The translations under genes were made by a program, and so were the position numbers. A stretch of 64,000 nt of DNA from Calamus simplicifolius (lineage: Eukaryota; Streptophyta; Magnoliopsida; Arecales; Arecaceae): positions 1,913,961-1,977,960 of the forward strand of contig UESW01003830.1 of assembly GCA_900491605.1 (NCBI GenBank), read 5' to 3'. The notes beneath the pieces are model-generated. The model ran no database searches, had not been told where the DNA came from, and worked only from the letters and a program-made list of their open reading frames with translations. Within the stretch, counting starts at the first letter, position 1. Each line of letters starts with the position of its first letter. Positions 55,375 to 64,000 of the stretch are shown here, one piece after another.

Positions 55375-55620
55375 AAGCCGACACCCTAAATCCTCGGAAC
55401 CGACTCCAAAGAGTATCAGAATAGTGTTGATTTTTGGCACGCTTCGGAGCCGACACCTAAATTTCTGGAGCCAACACATGATAACTTGGAGTCGACACCT
55501 GCAGAGTGTGGAGCCGACTCCAGATCTCGCCGAGCCAACACCTCAGAATCTTGGAGCCGACACCTTGACAGACCGTTTATTACTATTTTTAGGATCCTAA
55601 TTTGGAGCCAACACCTCCAC
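55375..55620. repeat. GGAGCCGACACC motif cluster in the Sirevirus LTR
   Basis: About nine copies of GGAGCCGACACC, GGAGTCGACACC or GGAGCCGACTCC occur in 245 bp, about 120-380 bp upstream of the TATA box. Confidence 0.8.
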
Positions 55621-55755
55621 ATCAGAAACAGAATTTCAAGTTTTCAACGGATATATTTTTCTTACCTAATTTCTAACGGATATATTTTCTTTGGTAAGGT
55701 ACATCCAAGGACAACTCCAATGGCTATTTTTCACCTACTCATAGATTGAAATGCC

Positions 55756-55764
55756 TATAAAATA
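55756..55764 (+). promoter_or_regulatory. TATA box of the Sirevirus LTR
   Basis: TATAAAATA about 820 bp before the LTR end. It is the best TATA candidate in the LTR. Confidence 0.6.
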
Positions 55765-56581
55765 GGATTGAATTGTTTGAAAAAAAAGAAGAACGAAAAA
55801 ATAGTGAAAACGAAAAGAAATAAGGAGAAATCAAAAATCTCTCTTCAAGAAATTTTCTGAGCCAAAGCCTATCCACTATTGAGAGTTAGAAGAGGAATCC
55901 AAAAGAGCCATTTCAAAGGATTTCCCTAGTTTTGAAGAAGGAGCAAAGCCCTAAATCTTCAATCGTTTCTTCACCAAAATCTCTTCAAGTGCTCTAATTC
56001 CATTCAATTCAAAAGAGAATAAGAAGAGAAGAAAAGAAGAAAAGCGCAAGCCCTACATTGCTCCAGAAATCAGGCATTTCTATTCCCAATTACTTATATT
56101 GTTTATTTGCTCAATTAAGGAGCTGTTATTATTGTAAACTCTTAATTAATTTGCTGTTTGTCTAATTCAATCAGGGGATTGAATTAGTTGAGGTTGTTAA
56201 CCTCGGGGTAAGCTAAGTGTAGCTTACGTTGGGTTTTATGCTGGTGAGCCCAAAAAAATCAGCTGGGTTCGTTGTGACCCCAGAAAAATAATAAGTTTGA
56301 GTTATGAGCTTGCAAAACAACTCGACTGTAATCAAGTAGATTATAGTGTGGACCCAAGTGCAGCTTGGGAGTGGACGTAGGTGTTGGATACACCGAACCA
56401 CTATAAAATCCTTGTGTTTATCGTGCTTTATCTCTCACTCTCTATCTCATTTATTTGTGCTTAGATTTTATCTATACATTGCACTCAAGTACTATCATAT
56501 CAAAGCACATAGTTTTAAAGTGTTAAAATTTTAAAGAACCCAATTCACCCCTCCTCTTGGGTTGCCATCTGGGCCAACAAT

Positions 56582-56593
56582 TGGTATCAGAGC
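56582..56593 (+). other. Primer-binding site of the long Sirevirus
   Basis: TGGTATCAGAGC, two bases after the LTR end, complementary to initiator tRNA-Met. Confidence 0.92.
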
Positions 56594-56640
56594 TTGTGCT
56601 CATTTTGGCTTGATTACACAATCAAGAGTCAAAGATCCAA

Positions 56641-58282
56641 ATGGTAGCTCAAGTTGGATCATCCTTTTTAGAAGGTTAATCCACTAATAGGCCACTCTTG
56701 TTCAGTGGCACCAACTATTCATATTGGAAAGCAAGAATAAGGATATTCATTCATGCTTTAGATTATGAATTATGGAGTGTCATAATTAATGGACCTAGCA
56801 CACCCACACACATAGTTGATGGTTATATTGTTCCTAAGCCTGAAAGGGATTGGAATGATAATGATAAGAAAATGGCTCAACTTAATGCTAAAGCCATAAT
56901 GTTTTGTATTGTTCCTTAGATTCAAACAAATTTAATCGTATTTGTATATGTAATTTCGCAAAAAATATGGGATAGGTTAGAGGTTACCCATGAGGGTACA
57001 AATCAAGTTAAAGAATCTAAAATCAATATTCTTATTCATAAATATGAATTATTTAGCATGGAACAAACTGAATCTATAACCTGCATGTACACTAGATTTA
57101 CTGATATTGTAAATGGTTTAAAGAGTCTTGGCAAGACCTATACTAACTCTGAGTTAGTTCGTAAAATTCTTAGGTCTCTTCCAAGGTCATGGGAAAAAGT
57201 GACTGCAATCCAAGAAGCCAAGGATCTCAATACCTTACCTTTGGAGGAGCTACTTGAATCATTGATAACCCATGAATTAACAATGAAGCAGCATATAGAG
57301 GAAGACGTCAAGAAAAAGAGAACTATTGCTCTTAAGGCTGCAAAAATTGAGGAAAGCAGTAGTGAGGATGAAGATGATGATGATGAGACATCTCTCCTTG
57401 CTAGAAAGTTTAAAAAATTCATGCAAAGAAGGAGACCCTTCCACAAAAAGAAATCTGGAATTAAGATGGAAGGTGAAAGGAAAAAAGAGAAGGACAAAGA
57501 AAAAGAAAAGAACCCTTGACTTGCTATGAATGTAAGAAGCCAAGACATTTCCGATATGAATGTCCTCAATTGAAAAAGGGGTACAAAAAGAAGAAGAAGA
57601 CATATGTTGCAACATGGAGCGACAATGAAGAATCCTCTTCCGAGGAAGAACAAAAGAAGTTGTAAACATTTGCTTCATGGCAAAAGAAGATGATGAGGTA
57701 AGTACTGAAACACAAGACTTTACATTTGAAGAATTATTTGATGCATTTAATGAATTAGTTGCTGATTTCAAAGTTTTGAAAAAGAAGAGTAAATCTTTAA
57801 AAATTGAAAATGTAAACCTTCTTAAAGAGAAAAATGAATTAGCTCTTGAAATTAAAGATTTGAAATCAGAAAAAGAAGATTTTTTAAAGGAAAAGGAATC
57901 AATTTCAAATGAAAACATTAAGATAAAGAAAGAAATTGAAAAATATAAGGATATGGTTGATAGATTTACTTTAAGTTCTTCAAAATTAAACATGATTTTG
58001 GATAGCTAAAAAGCTATTTTTGACAAGGCAAGATTAGGATATAATCGTCTTAGGAAATAAAAATCTTTGAAAAACATTTTTGTACGAGCTGGTCAATCTC
58101 CTAATATTACTTGTTTCAAATATGGTTTAAAAGGACATAAATCATATGAATGTAATATTAAGAAAACTAACAAGAACTCAATGATTATAGGAAAGAAAAT
58201 ATGGATTTCGAAAGGAACAATCTTTGTTGCTACTAATCATGAAGGACCCAAGAAAGCTTAGGTACCTAAACAAAAAGTTTGA
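56641..58282 (+). pseudogene. Sirevirus gag with coiled coil and zinc knuckles
   Basis: The ATG at 56641 (MVAQVGSSFLEG) is followed by an early stop, then LLFSGTNYSYWKARIRIFIH, the UBN2-type gag start. It reads IMFCIVP* (stop at 56917), then MEQTESITCMYTRFTDIVNG to a Lys-rich segment at 57519. A knuckle follows near 57522-57555 (CYECKKPRHFRYEC, after a shift). From 57677 a long heptad region (KSLKIENVNLLKEKNELALE and onward) is a strong coiled coil, typical of Sirevirus gag. A second knuckle (CFKYGLKGHKSYEC) lies near 58110. The tail KKA*VPKQKV ends at 58282. Stops near 58008 and 58260 break it. Confidence 0.87.
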
Positions 58283-58299
58283 TTGTCTTGCTGGAGTGT

Positions 58300-60465
58300 C
58301 TTGCAGCCAAAAGATCAAAACAAAAGTAGTATCTTGATAGTAGCTGCTCAAGGCACATGACGGGTGACAAGGAGTAATTCATCACCCTTGAAGATAAAAA
58401 AGGAGGAGTTGTTACATTTGGAGACAATGGTAAAGGTCAAATTATGGGCCTTGGTAAAATTCAAATAACTCAATCCACTTTTATTGAGAATATTTTATAT
58501 GTTGATGGTTTAAAGCATAATTTAATTAGCATTAGCCAATGTGTGATAAAGGTTTCAAAGTTTCATTTGAAGCTTCCATTTGCAATGTTTCTAATCTCGT
58601 AGACAATAGCATTATATTTATTGGTAATAGAAATGACAATGTATACTTAATTGATTTAGACAATCTGTCTACTAGTAATCATTGCCTAGTTGCTGATAAT
58701 GCTAATGTGAATGAGATTGGATGGCTATGACATCGTATATTAGGTCATGCAAGCACACACCTAATTTCAAAATTAATTAGAATGGATTTAGTTAAAGGAC
58801 ATCCAAAACTAGATTTTAAAAATAATAGAATTTGTGATGCATGTCAATTTGAAAAACAAACTAGAAACTCTTTCAAATCTAAAAATATTATTTCCACTTC
58901 TAAGCCACTAGAGCTACTTCACATGGATCTTTTTGGACCTACTATAACCACTAGTCTAGGAGGAAAGAAATATGGTATTGTGATAGTAGATGATTATTCT
59001 AGATTCACTTGGGTATTGTTTTTAGCTCATAAGGATGAGACTTTCCCTATATTTATGAAATTTTTTAAGAAAGTCACTAATGAGAAAAATAACACCATAG
59101 TGTCTCTTAGAAGTGATTATGGAACAGAATTCGAAAATCATTTATTTAAAAATTTCTGCACTGAACATGGCATTCATCATAATTTTTCGCACCTAGAACA
59201 CCACAACAAAATGGAATTGTAGAAAGAAAGAATAGAACATTAGAAGATATGGCCCGCACTTGCTATGTGAAAGCCAACTCCCAAAATACTTTTGGGTGAA
59301 AGCCATAAACACGGCATGTTACATCCTTAATAGAGCTTTAATTAGGTCAATCCTTAAGAAAACTCCTTAGAACTATGGCATGATAGGAAACCTAATATTA
59401 GCTACTTTTATGCATATGGTTGTAAATGTTTATTCATAATAATGGTAAAGATAATCTTAAAAAATTTGATGCAAAATTAGATGAAAGCATATTCTTAGGA
59501 TATTCAACACTAGTAAAGCTATAGAGTATTTAACAAGAGGAGTTTAATTGTAGAAGAATCTATTCATGTAGTTTTTGATGAGTCGTTAGCATCAAGTTCA
59601 AAAAATTGATGATGAGGAAGATACAAATTTGCTAGAAAGAAATATTAAAAAATTAAATATAGATGTATCTTCGGATCATGAACAAGAAGCTAAGGATGAT
59701 GATTCACCTAGAGTTGATGTTATTAATACTAATCATGATGAGGTAGATCTTTTTAGAGATTAGAGATATGCCTATGGACATCCAAAGGAATTGATTATAG
59801 GTGATCCATATCAAGGTGTAAGAACTAGATCATCTATGAGAAATATAATAATCATCTTGCATTTGTATCTCAAATTGAACCTAAAACTATCAAAGAAGCC
59901 AAAAAAGATAGTAATTAGATGTTAGCTATGCAAAAGAATTAAATCAATTTACTACGAATAATGTGTGGTCCTTAGTTGATAGACCTAAATGTCACTCAGT
60001 TACAGGATCTAAATGGGTATTTAAAAATAAATTAGATGAAAATGGCATTGTAATTAGAAATAAAGCTAGATTAGTTGCAAAAGATATAATCAAGAAGAAT
60101 GAATTGATTTTGATGAAACCTTTGCACCTGTAGCTAGATTAGAAGCAATTAGACTATTACTTGCATTTGCATGTCATATGAATATCAATTTATTTCTAAT
60201 TGATGTTAAAAGTGCATTTTTAAATGGTTTTATAAATGAGAAAGTTTATGTAGAACAACCCCCAGGTTTTGAAGATCATGAATTTTCAAACTATGTTTTT
60301 AAATTACACAAAGCACTTTATGGTTTAAAACTAGCACCTAGAGCTTGGTATGATAGATTAAGCAAATTTCTAATTAAAAATAATTTTTCTAGAGAAAATG
60401 TTGATAAAACCCTATTTTTGAAAAGAAAAGATAAAGATTTATTGGTAGTACAAATCTATAGATGA
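58300..60465 (+). pseudogene. Sirevirus pol, protease to N-terminal RT
   Basis: The protease reads YLDSSCSRHMTGDKE near 58335. The usual active-site Gly is Ser here, a likely inactivating change. The pre-integrase domain (HASTHLISKL, CDACQFEKQTRNSF) is decayed. The integrase core has LHMDLFGPT, IVDDYSRFTW, SLRSDYGTEF and VERKNRT-like motifs, with frameshifts near 59210 and 59260-59500. RT restarts around 59990 (KWVFKNKLDENG) with IDVKSAFLNGFINEKVYVEQ and YGLKLAPRAW. It is open from 60178 to 60465. Confidence 0.87.
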
Positions 60466-61398
60466 TATTTATTCGGTGCTACTAACAATCTTTTGTGTCA
60501 AGAATTTGCTAAGTTAATGCAGGGTGAATTCGAGATGAGCATGATGGAGAACTCAACTTCTTCCTAGGACTACAAATCAAACGAGAGAGAGAGAGGGGAT
60601 TTTCATCAACCAAACAAAGTACACAGGAAATTCTCAAAAAGTTTGGAATGGAATCAATCAAACTCTCGGAACACCAATGAGTCCTTCATGCAAATTAGAT
60701 AAAGATGAAGACGGTAAGCCTGTTGATCAAAAGCATTATAGAGGTATAATCGGATTTCTACTTTACTTAACTGTAAGTAAATCTGATATCATGTTTGTTG
60801 TTTGCTTATGTGCTAGATATCAATCCGAACCTAAGAATCTCATTTAATTGCTGTAAAAAGAATACTAAGGTATCTAAGTGAAACTAAAAATGTAGGATTA
60901 TGGTATTCTAGAGACTCAACACTGAATTTGATTGCATATTCTGATTCTGACTATGCTGAATGTAAACTAGATAGAAAAAGTACAAGTGGTGCATGTCAAT
61001 TTTTAGGAAGTAACTTAATCTCATGGTTTAGCAAAAAGCAAAACTCGATTGCATTATCTACTGCTGAAGCAGAATATGTTGCAGCTGGAAGTTGTTGTGC
61101 TCAAATCCTTTGGATTAAGCGATAACTTGAATATTATGGCATAACGCTTGATAAAACTCCTATTAGATGTGATAATACTAGTGCAATTAATTTAACTAAA
61201 AATCCTATACAACATTCAAGAACTAAACATATTGAAATTAGATATCATTTCATTAGAGAACATGTAACTAATGGTAACATTTGTCTTGATTATATTTGTA
61301 CTGATGAACAATTAGCTGACATATTTACAAAACCCCTTAGTGAAGAAAGATTTTGCTATCTTAGAGATGAATTAGGAATTTGTAATCCTTCAGAATAA
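60466..61398 (+). pseudogene. Sirevirus RT end and RNase H
   Basis: The RT catalytic box should follow QIY at 60450. Instead the frame reads QIYR*YLFG, so the YVDD box appears disrupted by a small deletion. RT motifs then recur in other frames. RNase H (60890-61398) has AYSDSDYAECKLDRKSTSG, SWFSKKQNSIALSTAEAEYV, CDNTSAINLTKNPI and EQLADIFTKPLSEERF. It has one in-frame TAA after WIKR at about 61123, the same as at 48663. Confidence 0.88.
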
Positions 61399-61574
61399 GT
61401 CTAAACCTCCAAGAATCAATTATCTAGATTTCAATCACTTTTCTTAAAAATTTTCTCATGATTCTAAGGAAAACTTATCTAGAAACATAAATCCCTTGAT
61501 CTATTCAAATTTTGATAACCTTTTTGATAAGTTTCAAATCATTTGAAACTATCAATTTTTCACTGAAACTTTCT

Positions 61575-61765
61575 TGGAGTCGACACCACAGTTGGTGAAG
61601 TCGACACCTGTTTGTGTTGCTCTATCTGTATTTCTGGGAGCCGACACCTGGCTTTGCGGAGCCGACTCCATTTCGAGCGCTAACTATTTTAGTGAGTTGG
61701 AGTAGACACCTCGCTTTGCGGGAGTCAACACTGGTGGACCCAATTTGACTATTTTAGGGCAGAGT
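61575..61765. repeat. GTCGAC/GCCGAC motif cluster between pol and env-like ORF
   Basis: GGAGTCGACACC, AAGTCGACACC, GGAGCCGACACC, GGAGCCGACTCC, GGAGTAGACACC and AGAGTCGACAC in 190 bp. It repeats the LTR motif in an internal position. Confidence 0.78.
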
Positions 61766-61865
61766 CGACACATCTCGTTTTCTAAAATCCTCAAATCATC
61801 TCCAAATCCTTTCCCACTTCACTCAAACCTCCGAATCCTTCAAATCTACCATCCCCTTGCTTCCA

Positions 61866-62960
61866 ATGGCACCAAAGCATCGTGGATCATCCTTTGGAGC
61901 ACCCATTACAACCGGGAGAAGGACTGCGAGGCGTCCTGCTTGCCAACCGTCGCCCAGTTCGTCCTCAACCTCCTCTTCCTCAACCCAAAGTGTGAATCCC
62001 TCTACTTCATCCCCTCAAGTTGATTTATTAGTGGGAAAGATCATTACAACTGGTAGGAAAGTAGATTTCGACTTTTTTGACTCAGAGGGTTTTTCATTAG
62101 GAAGACAATTAAACGAAATGGGTTGGGAACGTATTTGCTCATTGGATATCCCAACCTACCCTAGTCTAGTAAAGGAATTTTACAACAATTTGTCTAAAGG
62201 AGATGGTGGGCTTGTTAGCTCAGTCAGAGATACTAGAATTCATTTGACAGCCAAAATTTTAGGGAATTTATTGGAAATCCCTGCTATTGGTTTGATTGTG
62301 AGTGCACATAGTGAGAGAGGTGTAGCACTTTCAAGATTACTTGGCAGAGAGATGACTGATTTTGAGGAAGTGAGTGCTAATCAGCTACCCCTAGAGCTTA
62401 GATTGCTTCATATCATTTGTAGCCAGATCTTATTTCCTAAAACTGGACGCTGAGTATGTCTCGGAGCGAGACATTGTAGTTATGGACAGTGTGATCATGG
62501 GGTAGCCTCTTAATCTACCAGGAATGATTATTGGATACATGGCAGAGGCGGGCAACAGGAAGAGAGCTACACTTCTTATGGCATGGTTTTGACAAGAGTA
62601 TTTCGAAGCCAAGGAGTTAGCATTCTGAAAAATGAGCCCCTGAAGAGACTTCAGCACACTGACTATTACAGTTCTGCTACTTTGCACCGGATGGGTTTTA
62701 AGAAAGTAAATGGTATTTGGTTAAGGAAAGGACAGGATGAGTTGAGAGCTACTGGAATTGACTCTGTGGTCCATGGACCTTCTGAGGTAGGACCCTCAGA
62801 TAGGCATCACTCATCTGCACTGAGTTGTTCAGTACCCCCGGAGGCACCCCCGGCGACTCCAGCTCCTGCACCTACTATTGTACCTGATTCTGCACCCTCT
62901 TCTTACAGTTCTTCTGGTTTTTCTGATGTTCAGTTAGAGCAGCTTAAAATTTTTGGCTAG
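61866..62960 (+). pseudogene. Sirevirus env-like / third ORF, copy 2
   Basis: The ATG at 61866 opens MAPKHRGSSFG, aligned with copy 1. It is Ser/Thr/Pro-rich to about residue 55, then has the conserved region (KVDFDFFDSEGFSLGRQLNE, LPLELRLLHI). A small deletion at about 62450 shifts the frame just after KTGR. The following part is recognisable in other frames, with an additional stop near 62503. The frame resumes openly from 62583 (MVLTRVFRSQGVSILKNE) to 62960. An Ala/Pro-rich stretch near 62840-62890 precedes the end. I see no convincing transmembrane helix. The envelope name is by position and family only. Confidence 0.8.
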
Positions 62961-63555
62961 TCATGAAGATAGGATAAAAGCTGAGCTTGAAGCTAATTTT
63001 TTGAATATAAAGGAGATCCTCTACTCTATAGAAGCAAGGTTACAAGATTTGGTTCATCTTTTAAAACTTCTTCGGAGGCTTTGAAGTCGGACTTAAAACT
63101 TATTTTTGAAAAGATCAAAGATATAGAAGGAGACTCATATTTATTCAAAATACAATGCGGAGCTTCAAGACAAAATTGTTACTGCATCTGCTTTCATTGA
63201 TGACAGACTAAAAGACTTCATGAATGTTCAAAAGGAAGGAATGGGAAAGATTTTAGAAGAATTGCAAAGACTTCTTAGATTTGGTCTTTAGAATTTTAGT
63301 TTGCTTTCGATGTAATTAGAAGTTGATACTTAGTTTTGATGCTTTGATGTAATTAGAAGTTGATGTTTAGTTGAATATGTTTTGATGTTTTAATTGAAGT
63401 AATTTTTGTTGTAGTTCAATTATCATGTAATGTGTTGCTACTTTTAATGAATATTTACTATCTTTGAATCTTGATATTGAGTGACTTGAATTAAATTTTG
63501 ATTCACTTAATGTTTAATGCATTGATTTTAATCTTCTTAACCTTTTTGTTGATTA

Positions 63556-63572
63556 CAAAAAAGGGGAAGAAG
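63556..63572 (+). other. Upstream polypurine-like tract of the Sirevirus
   Basis: CAAAAAAGGGGAAGAAG, similar to the terminal PPT. A second such tract, CAAGGGGAG, lies near 63799-63808. Multiple PPTs are a Sirevirus trait. Confidence 0.6.
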
Positions 63573-63602
63573 TAAATGATAGTAGTATATGCATAAAAGG
63601 AA

Positions 63603-63715
63603 GAGAAGATATAATTACGTTGAATGAATTTCATTACTTGGTATCAAGCATTGAATGAGAGAAGATATAATTACATTGAATGAATTTCATTAATTGGTAT
63701 CAAGCATTGAATGAG
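63603..63715. repeat. 56-bp tandem duplication in the Sirevirus 3' region
   Basis: GAGAAGATATAATTACGTTG at 63603 recurs at 63659 with about two mismatches per unit. Confidence 0.85.
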
Positions 63716-63885
63716 CTTGATTGTAGCTTAATTGTATGAATTTTAATGATAAAATGAAAAGATGATAATTTGAGTATCATAGGAGGAGCTACCTCATTCA
63801 AGGGGAGTTTAACTATGAGAACTCTTCTCTGATTTGAAACTTTCACTAATTAATCATGCATATACTTAATGTTTTTGTCATCATA

Positions 63886-63898
63886 AAAAGGGGGAGAT
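63886..63898 (+). other. Polypurine tract of the long Sirevirus
   Basis: AAAAGGGGGAGAT directly before the TGTTTATCC start of the 3' LTR. Confidence 0.85.
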
Positions 63899-64000
63899 TG
63901 TTTATCCAATTATTAATTTTGATGATTAACAAAATCCATGAGTATATTTCTTATGTTTCTAATAAATTTGATAACTGTTTCAGGAATTAAGATTGGTTAT
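63899..64000 (+). repeat. 3' LTR of the long Sirevirus (first 102 bp)
   Basis: Matches 55205-55307 with several differences; continues beyond the window. Confidence 0.9.

Larger units (their letters stand above)
55205..56579 (+). repeat. 5' LTR of the long Sirevirus, 1375 bp
   Basis: TG...CA ends (TGTTGACC and GGGCCAACA). The 3' end reads CACCCCTCCTCTTGGGTTGCC, matching the inverted solo LTR at 5791. A cluster of GGAGCCGACACC-type motifs lies at 55375-55620, and TATAAAATA at 55756. Confidence 0.92.
62961..63885 (+). other. Sirevirus 3' region after the env-like ORF
   Basis: 62961-63290 still shows decayed helical coding text (AELEANFLNIKEILYSIEAR; later EGMGKILEELQRLLR), likely the former C-terminal part of the env-like ORF. 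The remainder is AT-rich non-coding. A 56-bp tandem duplication (GAGAAGATATAATTAC unit) lies at 63603-63715. Confidence 0.6.
55205..64000 (+). mobile_element. Long Sirevirus (copia) with env-like ORF, 3' LTR cut by window edge
   Basis: LTRs begin at 55205 (TGTTGACCAAATTATTG) and 63899 (TGTTTATCCAATTATTA). The primer-binding site, a large gag with coiled coil, pol, an extra ORF after pol, and several polypurine tracts are all hallmarks of Sireviruses (Maximus/SIRE type). Frameshifts and stops run throughout. The insertion lies in gypsy-2. The left flank GACCG should recur just after the 3' LTR, beyond the window. Confidence 0.9.

Overview
This is a repeat-rich window from a nuclear plant genome (an angiosperm, plausibly a monocot; the lineage is a weak inference). 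Nearly everything is transposable-element DNA, much of it nested and decayed. The few host-derived pieces are a fragment of an NRT1/PTR-type transporter exon, and a small, apparently intact reading frame of a plant protein family of unknown function. I saw no bacterial-type operon, CRISPR array, rRNA or tRNA gene.

Layout. (1) 1-10661: an old Ty1/copia element (copia-A, + strand) with about 2.0-kb LTRs, its pol split by a solo Sirevirus-like LTR (5791-7470) with a perfect 5-bp target duplication. (2) 11235-11590: NPF transporter exon fragment. About 11900-12421: tail of a LINE whose poly(A) tract took a 647-bp foldback MITE. (3) 13731 to about 19790: a nearly complete L1-type LINE on the - strand. 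(4) 19841-25131: a compact copia element (copia-B, - strand) with 255-bp LTRs and AGATC target duplications, inserted just upstream of the candidate host gene at 25303-25749. (5) About 26126-28311 and 40912-42607: the two ends of a deleted Ty3/gypsy element of Tat/Retand type (gag-pol on -, antisense ORF on +). It is split by (6) a 12.6-kb CACTA (En/Spm) transposon at 28312-40911 with TIRs, an AGA target duplication, a TNP2-type transposase gene and a second Transposase_24-type gene. This element also carries a 3.1-kb satellite array. (7) 42608 to about 48410: the 5' part of a second CACTA of the same family, head-to-head with the first, with its own 2.8-kb array. (8) About 48410-50522: a Sirevirus fragment (RNase H end plus env-like ORF). 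(9) About 50523-55200: the 3' half of a second Retand-type element (RNase H/integrase, 77-bp tandem repeats, antisense ORF). (10) 55205-64000: an almost full-length Sirevirus (LTR, gag, pol, env-like ORF, several polypurine tracts, start of the 3' LTR).

How the parts relate. None of the autonomous elements looks intact; frameshifts and stops are noted per entry. The most unusual structures are the GC-rich 87-bp satellite arrays inside both CACTA copies. In copy 1 they form a three-monomer higher-order repeat of about 259 bp. Also notable are the dense GCGACGCA palindromic subterminal repeats, the convergent antisense ORFs of the two Retand-type elements, the GTCGAC-type motif clusters shared by the Sirevirus-like sequences, and a nonsense codon shared by the two Sirevirus copies.
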